This document shows, piece after piece, positions 7,542 through 16,720 of a DNA stretch of 64,000 bases; the first letter of the stretch is position 1, and each line of letters begins with the position of its first letter. Made by a program: the position numbers and the translations under genes. The notes under the pieces were generated by a model, which worked only from the letters and a program-made list of their open reading frames with translations, made no database searches and had not been told where the DNA came from. Source of the stretch: Burkholderia puraquae (GTDB taxonomy: Bacteria > Pseudomonadota > Gammaproteobacteria > Burkholderiales > Burkholderiaceae); NCBI RefSeq assembly GCF_002099195.1, contig NZ_NBYX01000016.1, positions 102,414 to 166,413 of the forward strand. The letters are read 5' to 3'.

Positions 7542-9526
7542 TGGCCACGCATGAACAGGCGGTCGAGATCGTTCAGCGTGAGCTGATACCACGTCGGCCG
7601 GCCGTGATTGCACTGGTCCGCGCGTTCGGTCGCCTCCATCTGCCGCAGCAGCGCGTTCATCTCGTCGAGCGTCAGGCGCCGGTTCGCGCGTACCGCGTGA
7701 TGGCAGGCGAGCGTGCCCAGCAGCTCGTGCTGACGCTCGGTGAGCACGCGCGAGCCGCCGAACGCATGCAGGTCGGCGAGCACCGCGCGCGCGAGCGACT
7801 GCAGGTCGGCATCCTTCAGCAGCGCCGGCACCGCGCGGATCGCGAGCGTCGTCGGCGACAGCACCGCCAGGTCGAAGCCGAGCGATTCGAGCGTGTCGCG
7901 TTCTTCCTCGACCGTGCCGATCTCGACCGGCGTGGCCGTCATCGAGATCGGCAGCAGCAGTGCCTGCACGGCGACCGTCCGGTCGGCGAGCGCATTCTTG
8001 AACTGTTCGTACAGGATCCGCTCGTGGGCCGCGTGCATGTCGACGATCACGAGGCCGTGCGCGTTTTGCGCGAGCACGTAAATGCCGTGGATCTGGCCCA
8101 GCGCGAAGCCGAGCGGCTGCTCGTCGTGCGCGGTGGCGGCGATCGGCGATGCGGTGAAGCCCGGCAGCGGCGCGCTCGGCGCGTCGGCCGAATCGCGGGC
8201 GATGATCGTCGTGCCGTCCGGTGTGCCCGCGCCCGTGTCCTTGCGGCCGAACAGCGCGTCATAGAGCGCGAGCGGCTGCGCGACGGGCAGCGTGCCCTGG
8301 GTCATCCGCGCCTGACGCATCCACGTGTTACCTGATGACGCGGGCGACGACGACGGCGAGAAACCGCTGCCGCCGATGGCATTGCCCTGCTGGCTCTGGC
8401 CAAGCGGCGTAGCCAGGAACGAAGCCGGCCCGCGGGGTGCCGGCGAGAGTTGCGCGGCATGGCCGCCCGCCGTGGTTTCCGGCGACGCGCCCGCGTGGCG
8501 CGCGAGCGCGCGCTGGACCGCATGGAACACGTACTGGTGGATCGAGCGCGAATCGCGGAAGCGCACTTCGATCTTCGACGGGTGCACGTTCACGTCGACG
8601 GCTTCGGGCGGCAGGTCGAGGAACAGCACATACGACGGATAGCGGTCGCCGTGCAGCACGTCCTCGTAGGCCGCGCGCACCGCATGCGTCAGCAGCTTGT
8701 CGCGCACGAAGCGGCCGTTGACGAAGAAGTATTGCTGGTCGGCGCGCCCGCGGCTCGCGGTCGGCAGGCCGGCGCAGCCGTAGACCGCGAGCGGGCCGGC
8801 CTGCTCGTCGAGCGGCAGGTGCGCGGTTGCGAAGCTGTCGCCGAGGATCTTCGCGACGCGCTGTGCCGGCTCGGTCGCATTCCAGTGCTCGACCGCCTTG
8901 CCGTTGTGCAGCACCGAGATCGCGACGTCCGGCCGCGCGAGCGCCGCGCGGCGGATCATTTCCAGGCAGTGGCCGAACTCGGTCTGCTCGCTCTTCAGGA
9001 ACTTGCGCCGTGCGGGCGTGTTGAAGTACAGCTCGCGCACCTCGATCGTCGTGCCGGTCGCGCCGGCGGCGGGTGACAGCACGCCCGTCTGCGCGTCGAT
9101 CTTCATCGCATGCGCGGCATCGGCCGTCCGGCTCGTGATCGACATCTCGGCGACCGACGCGATCGACGCGAGCGCTTCGCCGCGGAACCCGAGCGTGGCC
9201 ACCGCCTCGAGCTCCTCGAGCGAGCGGATCTTGCTGGTGGCATGGCGCATCAGTGCGAGCGCGAGCTCGTCCGGCGGAATCCCGCAGCCGTCGTCGGTGA
9301 TCGAGATGCGCTTGACGCCGCCTTCTTCCAGCACGATGCGTAGCGTCGTGGCGCCGGCGTCCATCGCGTTCTCGAGCAGCTCCTTGACGACCGACGCCGG
9401 GCGTTCGACGACCTCGCCGGCGGCGATCTGGCTGATCAGCTGGTCGGGCAGGGGCTGGATCGCGCGCAGCGGGCGCGGGGCGGGGGCGGGCGCGGCGCCC
9501 GCGGCCGTTTCGGTGATATCGGACAT
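7538..9526 (-). CDS. mutL: DNA mismatch repair protein MutL, endonuclease-type
   Basis: MutL couples MutS mismatch recognition to strand removal. The protein has 662 residues. The GHL ATPase N-terminus shows LISQIAAGEVVERPASVVKELLENAMDAGA, DDGCGI and FRGEALASI with GTTIEVRELYFNTPAR. A linker rich in Ala/Pro/Ser covers about residues 340-450. The C-terminal domain carries DMHAAHERILYE starting at D496, which fits the metal-binding endonuclease motif DQHAxxExxxxE except that Gln is Met. Such nicking MutL proteins occur in bacteria without MutH. ATP binding and endonuclease roles are inferred from these motifs. Confidence 0.97.
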   Translation of the reverse strand: MSDITETAAGAAPAPAPRPLRAIQPLPDQLISQIAAGEVVERPASVVKELLENAMDAGATTLRIVLEEGGVKRISITDDGCGIPPDELALALMRHATSKIRSLEELEAVATLGFRGEALASIASVAEMSITSRTADAAHAMKIDAQTGVLSPAAGATGTTIEVRELYFNTPARRKFLKSEQTEFGHCLEMIRRAALARPDVAISVLHNGKAVEHWNATEPAQRVAKILGDSFATAHLPLDEQAGPLAVYGCAGLPTASRGRADQQYFFVNGRFVRDKLLTHAVRAAYEDVLHGDRYPSYVLFLDLPPEAVDVNVHPSKIEVRFRDSRSIHQYVFHAVQRALARHAGASPETTAGGHAAQLSPAPRGPASFLATPLGQSQQGNAIGGSGFSPSSSPASSGNTWMRQARMTQGTLPVAQPLALYDALFGRKDTGAGTPDGTTIIARDSADAPSAPLPGFTASPIAATAHDEQPLGFALGQIHGIYVLAQNAHGLVIVDMHAAHERILYEQFKNALADRTVAVQALLLPISMTATPVEIGTVEEERDTLESLGFDLAVLSPTTLAIRAVPALLKDADLQSLARAVLADLHAFGGSRVLTERQHELLGTLACHHAVRANRRLTLDEMNALLRQMEATERADQCNHGRPTWYQLTLNDLDRLFMRGQ

Positions 9527-9699
9527 GGCCGAATTATAGCGAGGCGGCGAATGCGTGCCGGGGCGACCGGCGGTTACGTTTTTTCACGGAGCCTTAAGGT
9601 AGTTTCGGTATCATGGGTCCGTAACACGCGCCGCCTTGACCGGTGGGCGCTTCAGCCTTTTTCGGCCGTTCCGGCCCCATCGCCTTCGAGGAATCGCAT

Positions 9700-10383
9700 T
9701 TGGATACGCTGCTTCATTTCGTCAATCTTGTCCTGCATATCGACGCATTCCTCGGCGATTTCATCCGGCAATACGGCGCATGGGTCTATCTCGTGCTGTT
9801 CCTGATCGTGTTCTGCGAGACGGGGCTCGTCGTGTTCCCGTTCCTGCCCGGCGATTCTTTGCTGTTCATCGGCGGCGCGTTCGCGGCGGCCGGGGAAATG
9901 AACGTCGGTGTGCTGATCGGGCTGCTGCTCGTCGCGGCGATTGCCGGCAACACCGTGAACTACATGATCGGCCGCTGGGTTGGCCCGAAGGTGTTCAATA
10001 CGCATATCCCGGTGCTCGAGCGCTTCCTCGATCGCGCCGCGCTGCAGAAGACCCACTCGTTCTACGACAAGCACGGCGGCAAGACGATCGTGCTCGCGCG
10101 CTTCATCCCGGTCGTGCGGACGTTCGCGCCGTTCGTTGCGGGTGCGTCGTCGATGAGCGCCGCGCGCTTCCAGCTCTTCAACGTGATCGGTGCGCTGGTG
10201 TGGGTGCTGCTGCTCGTGCTGCTCGGCTATTTCTTCGGCAACATTCCGTTCATCCGCCAGTACCTGAACGTGATCGTGCTGGTCGGGATCGGCGCGGCGA
10301 TCGTGCCGGTCGCGCTCGGCGCGGTGTGGAAGCTCGTGCGCGGGCGGCAGTCGGATCATGTGCAGAAGACGGGGGGGCGTTGA
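9700..10383 (+). CDS. DedA/SNARE-associated family inner-membrane protein
   Basis: This is a 227-residue DedA protein with four to five predicted membrane segments. The family signature is clear: FCETGLVVFPFLPGDSLLF, then GNTVNYMIGRWVG, and later FIPVVRTFAPFVAGASSM with the conserved Arg of the re-entrant half. DedA proteins are thought to act as proton-driven lipid carriers (undecaprenyl phosphate or phospholipid flipping) and affect envelope stress and polymyxin resistance in Burkholderia. The chosen start is the TTG at 9700 with GAGGA seven bases before it. An upstream TTG or ATG at 9643 would add 19 residues that look non-homologous. Confidence 0.88.
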   Translation: MDTLLHFVNLVLHIDAFLGDFIRQYGAWVYLVLFLIVFCETGLVVFPFLPGDSLLFIGGAFAAAGEMNVGVLIGLLLVAAIAGNTVNYMIGRWVGPKVFNTHIPVLERFLDRAALQKTHSFYDKHGGKTIVLARFIPVVRTFAPFVAGASSMSAARFQLFNVIGALVWVLLLVLLGYFFGNIPFIRQYLNVIVLVGIGAAIVPVALGAVWKLVRGRQSDHVQKTGGR

Positions 10384-10414
10384 GCGGGTGAGCTTCGTTT
10401 CCTTTTCGGCACAA

Positions 10415-10446
10415 TAAAAAAGCGCCCTGCGGGGCGCTTTTTTTTC
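10415..10446. terminator. Bidirectional intrinsic terminator between the DedA and MscS genes
   Basis: The hairpin AGCGCCC-TGCG-GGGCGCT is flanked by an A-run on the left and eight or more T on the right. It lies between two convergent stop codons, so it can end both transcripts. Confidence 0.85.
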
Positions 10447-10460
10447 GTCCGGTGCCGCAG

Positions 10461-11273
10461 TTACGCGTTGCGATGCGAGAACGGGGTTTCGGGCGTCGGG
10501 TATTGCGCGTCGCGGAACGTGTCGAGGATCACGCGGTTGGTGTCGCAGTACACCTGCCAGTAGTTCTCGGGTGCCGTGGACGGGCGCACGAACAGCAGCG
10601 GGCCTTCCGGCGTGAACTGCAGCACGCCGACGTCCGGCGCCGGGTTGGTCAGTACGTTCGGGATCTGCTGGATCGACGCCTTCAGGCGGTTGATCGCGTC
10701 GACCGCATCGACGCCGTTCGCGATCTTCGCGGTCAGGTCGACGCGACGATGCGACGTTGCGCTGTAGTTGGCGATGTTGTCCGAAAAGATCTTGTTGTTG
10801 CCGACGATGGTCACGATGTTGTCCGGCGTGATGATCGTCGTGCCGAACAGGCCGAGCTCCTTGACCGTGCCCGTGACGCCGCCCGCGTTGATCACGTCGC
10901 CGATCTTGAACGGACGCAGCACCTGCATGAACACGCCTGCGGCGAAATGCGCGAGCAGGCCGCCCCAGGCGGTGCCGATTGCGAGGCCGAGGCCGGCGAG
11001 CAGGGCGGCGAACGAGGTCGTCTGCACGCCGAAGATCTGCAGGATCGCGAGGATCAGCAGGATCGTCAGCAGCACGCCGACGACGGAGGTCAGGTAGTCG
11101 GTCAGCGTCGGGTCGACCTTGCCGCTGCGGCGCACGACCTTGCCGAGCAGGCGCGTGCCGATGCGGATCGCCCAGCGGCCGATGAACCACAATACGATCG
11201 CGGCGAGGAGGTTGAGGCCGAAGTCGAGGCCGCGGGTCATCAGGAATTGCTGGGCTGTGGCGAGATCGATCAT
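10461..11273 (-). CDS. Small-conductance mechanosensitive channel, MscS family
   Basis: This 270-residue protein has three N-terminal membrane helices. The third is the pore helix (AALLAGLGLAIGTAWGGLLAHFAAGVF), which shows the Ala/Gly packing pattern of MscS TM3. The beta domain follows, with FKIGDVINAGGVTGTVKELGLFGTTI, then NKIFSDNIANYS, the usual MscS order, and a short alpha/beta C-terminus. It would open under membrane tension to release solutes on hypo-osmotic shock. Length is close to E. coli MscS (286). The ATG at 11273 is well placed. It is monocistronic. Confidence 0.93.
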   Translation of the reverse strand: MIDLATAQQFLMTRGLDFGLNLLAAIVLWFIGRWAIRIGTRLLGKVVRRSGKVDPTLTDYLTSVVGVLLTILLILAILQIFGVQTTSFAALLAGLGLAIGTAWGGLLAHFAAGVFMQVLRPFKIGDVINAGGVTGTVKELGLFGTTIITPDNIVTIVGNNKIFSDNIANYSATSHRRVDLTAKIANGVDAVDAINRLKASIQQIPNVLTNPAPDVGVLQFTPEGPLLFVRPSTAPENYWQVYCDTNRVILDTFRDAQYPTPETPFSHRNA

Positions 11274-11387
11274 GCGTTCTCCGAAGTCAAGAGTAGAAAG
11301 GGCGGCGCATGCACCGGATGGGTGGCGCTTTTATAACCTGACCTGTGCGGGGCGGGCAACCTGCCTGACATTGCTTGACGTAATGAG

Positions 11388-11421
11388 AAACGGGCAGGAC
11401 GCGTGTGCGTGCTGCCCGTTT
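11388..11421 (-). terminator. Probable terminator after manC
   Basis: AAACGGGCAG and CTGCCCGTTT form a 10-bp stem with an inner ACGC/GCGT extension, 52 bp past the manC stop. The T-tract on the minus strand is poor (TTTCTCATT), so termination strength is uncertain. Confidence 0.5.
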
Positions 11422-11472
11422 GGTGCATCGGATCGACGCCAGTTGCGGCGCACGACCCGGAAGTCGCCGTGT

Positions 11473-12909
11473 TTACGACGCTGCGCGGCCGTAGGTGTCT
11501 TCGAAGCGGACGATATCGTCCTCGCCGAGGTAGGCGCCCGACTGGACTTCGATCAGTTCGAGCGGGATCTTGCCGGGGTTCGTCAGCCGGTGGGTCGCGC
11601 CGAGCGGGATGTAGGTCGACTGGTTCTCGGTCAGCATGATTTCCTTGTCGCCGTTCGTGACCATCGCCGTGCCCTTCACGACGATCCAGTGCTCGGCGCG
11701 ATGGTGGTGCATCTGCAGGCTCAGCTGCGCGCCGGGGTTCACGATGATGCGCTTGACCTGGAAGCGGTCGCCCTGGTCGATGCCCTCATAGGAACCCCAC
11801 GGGCGGACGACGCGGCGATGCGTGACCGACTCGTGACGACCGGAGGCATTCAGCCACTCGACGATTTTCTTGACGTCCTGGGCCTTGTCTCGATGCGCGA
11901 CCAGCACGGCGTCGGCGGTTTCCACGATCACGATGTCGTCGAGGCCGATTGCCGCAACCATCCGATGTTCCGCACGGATGTACGAGTTCTTCACCGCGTC
12001 GGTGAATATGTCGCCGATGAGCGCGTTGCCTTGATCGTCGGCTTTCGCGATGTCCGCAAGCGCGCTCCACGACCCGATGTCGTTCCAGCCGAGGTCGGCC
12101 GCCGCGACGACGGCTGCGCGCTCGGTCTTCTCCATGACTGCGTAGTCGATCGAAACGTTCGGGCAGGCTGCAAACACTTCAGCGTCGAGGCGGACGAAGT
12201 CGTTGTCCCGCTTGGCGGATTCGAACGAGAGTTCTGCCTGGCGGGCGATTTCCGGTGCATGGCGATGCAACTCCTCCATGTACGTGGACGCCTTCAGCAT
12301 GAACATGCCGCTGTTCCAGTAGTAGTTGCCATCGCTGAGGAAGCGTTCGGCTGTCGGCGCGTCGGGTTTTTCGACGAATGCGTCGACTTTGTAGACCTGC
12401 TTGCCGTCCGCGACGGCCGGGCCGCGACGGATATAGCCGAAACCGGTGTGCGCTTCCGTCGGCGTGATGCCGAACGTGACGAGATGCTGGTCTGCTGCGA
12501 TGGCGGCTGCCTCAGTGGCCGCAGCGATGAATGCGGGCTCGTTGAGGATGACGTGGTCGGACGGCAGCACCAGCAGCAGTGCGTCAGGCGATTCGTGCAG
12601 GGCGAGCAGCGCAGAGATCGCGATCGCGGGCGCGGTGTTGCGGCCTACCGGCTCGAGCACGATCGACGACGGGGTGATTTTTACCTGGCGGAGTTGTTCC
12701 GCGACCAGGAAACGCTGTTCGTTGTTGGTGACGACGATGGGGGCGGCGGCGCCCGGGATGTGCTGAAGTCGGACGGCTGTCTGCTGGACGAGCGTCTGGT
12801 CGCCCGTCAGTTTCAGGTATTGCTTCGGATAGCCGCCTCGCGACATCGGCCAAAGGCGGGTGCCGCTGCCGCCGCACAGGATTACCGGATAAATAGTCAT
12901 GGTTGCCAT
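11473..12909 (-). CDS. manC: Mannose-1-phosphate guanylyltransferase / mannose-6-phosphate isomerase
   Basis: This bifunctional type II PMI-GMP enzyme makes GDP-mannose, the precursor of GDP-D-rhamnose in this locus. The N-terminal nucleotidyltransferase has ILCGGSGTRLWPMSRGGYPKQYLKL (pyrophosphorylase signature) and FVEKP. The C-terminal cupin has RPWGSYEGIDQGDRFQVKRI and the metal site MHHHRAEHW, the isomerase half. With the ATG at 12909 it has 478 residues; an in-frame start at 12990 would add 27 low-complexity residues, and the ATG at 12900 would remove three. It is the last gene of a leftward unit with kpsC and a glycosyltransferase. In the B. pseudomallei capsule I locus manC also precedes wcbA. 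No phosphomannomutase gene is present here. Confidence 0.95.
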   Translation of the reverse strand: MATMTIYPVILCGGSGTRLWPMSRGGYPKQYLKLTGDQTLVQQTAVRLQHIPGAAAPIVVTNNEQRFLVAEQLRQVKITPSSIVLEPVGRNTAPAIAISALLALHESPDALLLVLPSDHVILNEPAFIAAATEAAAIAADQHLVTFGITPTEAHTGFGYIRRGPAVADGKQVYKVDAFVEKPDAPTAERFLSDGNYYWNSGMFMLKASTYMEELHRHAPEIARQAELSFESAKRDNDFVRLDAEVFAACPNVSIDYAVMEKTERAAVVAAADLGWNDIGSWSALADIAKADDQGNALIGDIFTDAVKNSYIRAEHRMVAAIGLDDIVIVETADAVLVAHRDKAQDVKKIVEWLNASGRHESVTHRRVVRPWGSYEGIDQGDRFQVKRIIVNPGAQLSLQMHHHRAEHWIVVKGTAMVTNGDKEIMLTENQSTYIPLGATHRLTNPGKIPLELIEVQSGAYLGEDDIVRFEDTYGRAAS

Positions 12910-13000
12910 TAGTGATGGAGCCCTCGGTGGCTCGTTGTTTCCGTTGGACGTGCCATTTTTAGCTATTTTGGTCACGTTTTTGTTTAACAACTTTCAATAA

Positions 13001-15025
13001 TTAAAACTCTTTGCGTTTCGGCCCCTGTTTGGTTTCGATTTGCCAGACCGCGTGGCGAAGCGCATTGCGGGTCCAGCGAACGATCTTGAACAGCGGACGT
13101 ATTGGGTTGCCTTGAATCTTGCCAAGCGGTCGTCCCGCAGGTTTTGCCAAGCGGCGGACAACTGCCTCGGGTGTGGTGTAGAGCCGAAGCGTCCAATCCC
13201 AGTACAACGGGTAGCGTAAAAGAGCACCGGCGGTCAGCATATCAAGCGAGAGGGTGCGTTTGCGCCATGGTTGCTCAAGGGCGTCATGCGTTAGGCCCCA
13301 CCCGGCGTAAAACGGCAATCCGTAAGTGAACACGGATTTTCCTCGCAATAGCGCATCGAAACCTGCCAGTGATGACAGCGTATGGACTTCGTCAGCCACT
13401 TCGATGAGTGATATCAGATCTGAGTCAACGTCGACCGCGTCCGCAAGGCGAGTGGCGTTAACAAGACCTACGCGGTTTCCTGACAGGACGTCGGGATGCG
13501 GCTTATACACGATGAAAGCGTCTGGTCGACGTGCACGTACTTCGTGTAGCAGTGCTTCAGAGGTGGTGATTCCTCGAGTGCCGAGGCGAATCGACGCGTC
13601 GTCTGCGACCTGGCCCGGGACGAGGATGATGCATTTGTTTGCTGGTGCGCGCCAGGTCGGCGCGCAGCGCCCGAGGTTGTACTTGGTCAGTCCAAGACTC
13701 ACGATTTCCGCACGTAGCGCGGCGGCGCGCGCCAACTCGAACGGCGGGAAATCCGCGTCGTTCAACAGTGCTGTCAGATCGCTCGGTCTGGCGGGGTCAA
13801 AGTAAAGGCCGCGCCGATCGATCACCTGGCTCTGAGGTGCAATCATGTCCGATCCGAGGCCCGTCGAATGGAGAAAGCCGTCTTCGATACGGACCATCGG
13901 AACTCCGTCCGGCAGACCTTCTGCAGTGCGAGCCCCCCAGAGTGCTGCGTGCTCGTCGGCCAATAGCTCGCTGGGGCTCCCGACCCAACGCAAATCGCCG
14001 CCGCCTGCAGTCAGGTACGGCGTTGCAAACGGGCGCTTCCACCATTGAAATCGAATCGCGACAACGTGTCGGAGGTCTTCGTAGCGTGTGGTTACCGCGC
14101 GTTGAAGCGCGATGGAGTCCAACAGCGCATCGAGTGTGCCGAGCTCGTGAGTTGCCGGGTCGATGTGCCGAGCGAAGCGAACGAACACGACATGGAATAG
14201 TGCCGCGAGTGATGCGCGTGAGCGGCGTTCCGGCTGCGTGCAGTGATCGTGGGTCATTCCCCAGCCCGCATAGTACGGCGTGCCGAAGACATGGACGGGC
14301 GTGTCGCACAGCATGGCATGTAAGCCTTCTGGCGCGGCGACCGTATAGACATGCTCGACGTGAGGTAGTGATGCGCCGAGCGCATAAGAAGAATCAAAAT
14401 GTCGTATGCCGGCGGGTAGCTCGCAAGTGCGCGATAACCATGGCCCGCAGCCGGGTGCCGAACTCCGGGCAAGCCAGAACTCAGCATCCGGGTGCGCGCG
14501 GACGGCTGTTGCCAGCATTTGTTGAAAGCTAGCGCGTCGTACTTTGGGAGGGGCGTCAAAGCGCCCGCCCGATGCGCGCTCGTCAATTAGCAACACGCGT
14601 TGCTTGTCTGTGGCTCGCCCCAGTTCTGGAATGCAGCGAGGAATGCGGTGGACTGGATCGAGGGCGCAGGCGAGGATGAATCTTTGCATCTGCGCCGAAA
14701 CGTCCGGTAGTGCGTCGGTGCCGGACACTTCAAGTGCTGCGTCAATAGATTCAATCCAGGCGCGTGCAGTAAGGGTTGCGAGTGGCACGCAAAACCAGGA
14801 CAGGATCGGCCCCTCGCCGCGCTTTCGCGGCAGGATGGAACTCGGCCAGACAGCATCGATATTCTTCCTCGACAGTCGACGTGCAATTTGCCGCATTATC
14901 GGACCTGACCATCGATCGGCCCGAAGCAGGCGGGGCAACGCATCGGCGCTGTTGCGGCCCGCTGTCAGCCCATCAGGTCGGGAGCCGTCAATGGCGCGAG
15001 GAGAGGTGATCGTCGGGCCGCTCAT
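13001..15025 (-). CDS. kpsC: KpsC-type capsule linker beta-Kdo transferase
   Basis: The 674 residues match the length of E. coli KpsC. KpsC holds two beta-Kdo transferase domains that extend the oligo-Kdo linker on lysophospholipid at the inner face of the membrane. Internal duplication is visible: the first half ends in GTPYYAGWGMTHDH and the second in TYGLPFYAGWGLTHDALEQPW. The middle shows VRIEDGFLHSTGLGSDMIAPQS and IVYKPHPDV, typical of KpsC/LipA-like proteins. The gene starts one base before the neighbouring glycosyltransferase gene ends, so the two are coupled. The B. pseudomallei counterpart is wcbA. Codon use is less GC-biased than in the housekeeping flank. Confidence 0.92.
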   Translation of the reverse strand: MSGPTITSPRAIDGSRPDGLTAGRNSADALPRLLRADRWSGPIMRQIARRLSRKNIDAVWPSSILPRKRGEGPILSWFCVPLATLTARAWIESIDAALEVSGTDALPDVSAQMQRFILACALDPVHRIPRCIPELGRATDKQRVLLIDERASGGRFDAPPKVRRASFQQMLATAVRAHPDAEFWLARSSAPGCGPWLSRTCELPAGIRHFDSSYALGASLPHVEHVYTVAAPEGLHAMLCDTPVHVFGTPYYAGWGMTHDHCTQPERRSRASLAALFHVVFVRFARHIDPATHELGTLDALLDSIALQRAVTTRYEDLRHVVAIRFQWWKRPFATPYLTAGGGDLRWVGSPSELLADEHAALWGARTAEGLPDGVPMVRIEDGFLHSTGLGSDMIAPQSQVIDRRGLYFDPARPSDLTALLNDADFPPFELARAAALRAEIVSLGLTKYNLGRCAPTWRAPANKCIILVPGQVADDASIRLGTRGITTSEALLHEVRARRPDAFIVYKPHPDVLSGNRVGLVNATRLADAVDVDSDLISLIEVADEVHTLSSLAGFDALLRGKSVFTYGLPFYAGWGLTHDALEQPWRKRTLSLDMLTAGALLRYPLYWDWTLRLYTTPEAVVRRLAKPAGRPLGKIQGNPIRPLFKIVRWTRNALRHAVWQIETKQGPKRKEF

Positions 15026-16177
15026 CTAGCGCAATGTTTCCAGAAAGCGGTCGACGTGGCCGAAGTGTTCGTCCCACGTTGGTTCGCTGAAGCGCTTGAT
15101 ACGTCGCAATTGCTCGTCACGCGCCGGGCATTGCTCCTGTGTGTACGCGTGGATTTGATCGAACCAGCCGAGCCCGTCGAGCGGGTCGAGGTAGTCGGGA
15201 ATATCGCCAGCGACTTCACGGAATACCCCGAGATCGCTCGCTAGCACTGGTACGCCCAGCGCTAGCGCTTCGGCGAGTGGCATGCCATACCCTTCAACAA
15301 AGGAAGGAAATAGTAGCGCGCGCGCGTGTTGAAGCCAGGCGCGCAAACGTTCGTCGCTGCAGTCGGATTCTTCGATGACCGCGTCGCCCAGACTGGCGCA
15401 ACGCTCCAGCATATCGACTACATTCTCGCATTCCCAGCCACGCCGACCGACAATGACGAGCTTGGGTGCAGAGGCGCCGAACCGCTCCACCAGCCGGCGC
15501 CAGATATGGAGCATGAACCAGTGATTCTTGCGCGGCTCAATGGTGCCCAGCATCACGAAATATGGTGCATCCAGCGGAGCGGACACACTCGTTCGCGACG
15601 TAATCGCGGGCGCGAGGCGTGCGACTACGTTCGGAGGAAGCGGTAATCCGGCACGATTCGCTTCCATGCCGAGTGAATCGAGCGTCGCTTGCGAATTGGT
15701 GATCAGGCCGTCGGCATGCCGCAGTGCTGTGTAGATACGTTGACGATGCGCACCATCGACACCAGGGCGGCAGTACTCAGGATGAGTCAGCGGAATCAGA
15801 TCATGCACCATGAAAACCGTGCGAATGTTTCGACACTTCATCGAGCGGTAATAGCGCGGGTGCTCCATGCCGTTGTGACTTGTGTGGAGCAGAACACCTC
15901 GTTCGAAGTAACGATTGCTCAAAGAATCCACGCAAGCACGAGCCACAATCTTGCGAATTGCGCAGCGATCGCGGATCGATTGCGACAGCAACTCGAATGC
16001 CTGTCGGGAATTTCTTTCCGTCAGCACGACCGAGATTCCGCGTTCGCTCAAGACAGCACGGGCGTGAGTTCCATATCGCTGGATGTATGCGAGCCCGACG
16101 CGATCGACGCCGGTTGGCAGCAGGCCATCAGAAAGGCGCGACAGGAGTCGGGATACGTCGAGGAAAATGTTTATCAC
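15026..16177 (-). CDS. GT4 glycosyltransferase, first gene of the kpsC-manC unit
   Basis: This 383-residue GT-B fold protein begins with FLDVSRLLSRL and GVDRVGLAYIQRYG. It has the linker VHDLIPLTHPEY, the start of the donor domain YFVMLGTIEPRKNHWFML, and the EX7E-type donor site FPSFVEGYGMPLAEALALGVPVLASD. Such proteins use nucleotide sugars with retention. The corresponding gene in B. pseudomallei capsule I, next to wcbA, is called wcbB. Donor and linkage are unknown; GDP-mannose or GDP-D-rhamnose would fit the sugar genes in the locus. It abuts kpsC directly. Confidence 0.88.
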   Translation of the reverse strand: MINIFLDVSRLLSRLSDGLLPTGVDRVGLAYIQRYGTHARAVLSERGISVVLTERNSRQAFELLSQSIRDRCAIRKIVARACVDSLSNRYFERGVLLHTSHNGMEHPRYYRSMKCRNIRTVFMVHDLIPLTHPEYCRPGVDGAHRQRIYTALRHADGLITNSQATLDSLGMEANRAGLPLPPNVVARLAPAITSRTSVSAPLDAPYFVMLGTIEPRKNHWFMLHIWRRLVERFGASAPKLVIVGRRGWECENVVDMLERCASLGDAVIEESDCSDERLRAWLQHARALLFPSFVEGYGMPLAEALALGVPVLASDLGVFREVAGDIPDYLDPLDGLGWFDQIHAYTQEQCPARDEQLRRIKRFSEPTWDEHFGHVDRFLETLR

Positions 16178-16720
16178 TAGTACAACAAATGGAGTGGTAG
16201 TGCCGGAATTGATGCTTCGGACTCGGCCTCGAAGTGGCGGGAGTACTCGCGCCTTGCCCGGCCTGCCGATCGCCGTTCCTGGCTGTCAATGATCTACGGC
16301 AGCATCAAATTTTGTGGTTCCCCTTGTTGACGAGCGTGGTATCCCCTAAAGTGACGGCAATTCACGTTTCCGGTAGCCGCTGACCACGTCAGGTGCCCCC
16401 CGGTTGGAGTGCCGTCTGACTTCGCCGCGGATCATGCGGGCGGCGCGTCGACTCAGGTAGTGAGCAGGCCTCGACGCATTATTTGACGCGGACGAGGGCA
16501 AATGTTAGCTGAAAAATTTGCGTCAATCTACCGGGACTTAAGGGATGTGTTGTTGAAATGTGTGATCTGGAAACGTTTTCGTACCTGCGGTTTTGAGGTT
16601 TGGCCGGGCACCAATGATCCACGTCGACTGACGAGATTTGGTATGCAGCGCTCAGATTCTTTTAAGCCTATTTAACATTGTGCGATAATTCGCGCCAAAC
16701 CTAAATTGTCAGCTTTAAAA
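16178..16720. other. Divergent intergenic region of the capsule locus
   Basis: These 543 bp separate the leftward glycosyltransferase-kpsC-manC unit from the rightward wza-like gene. No reading frame looks coding. The last 60 bp hold a possible promoter for the wza-like gene (listed separately). The rest presumably carries the leftward promoter and its control sites, but I could not assign them. I did not see a JUMPstart/ops element. Confidence 0.5.
16661..16689 (+). promoter_or_regulatory. Possible sigma-70 promoter of the wza-like gene
   Basis: TTTAAG at 16661 and GATAAT at 16684 are separated by 17 bp, giving a start site about 25 bp before the ATG at 16721. The -10 box is good and the -35 box weak. 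Confidence 0.4.

Noticed and set aside
11388..11421. The hairpin after manC as a small RNA or repeat element
   Set aside because: A position 52 bp past a stop codon and a simple GC stem are better explained as a terminator, and no promoter precedes it.
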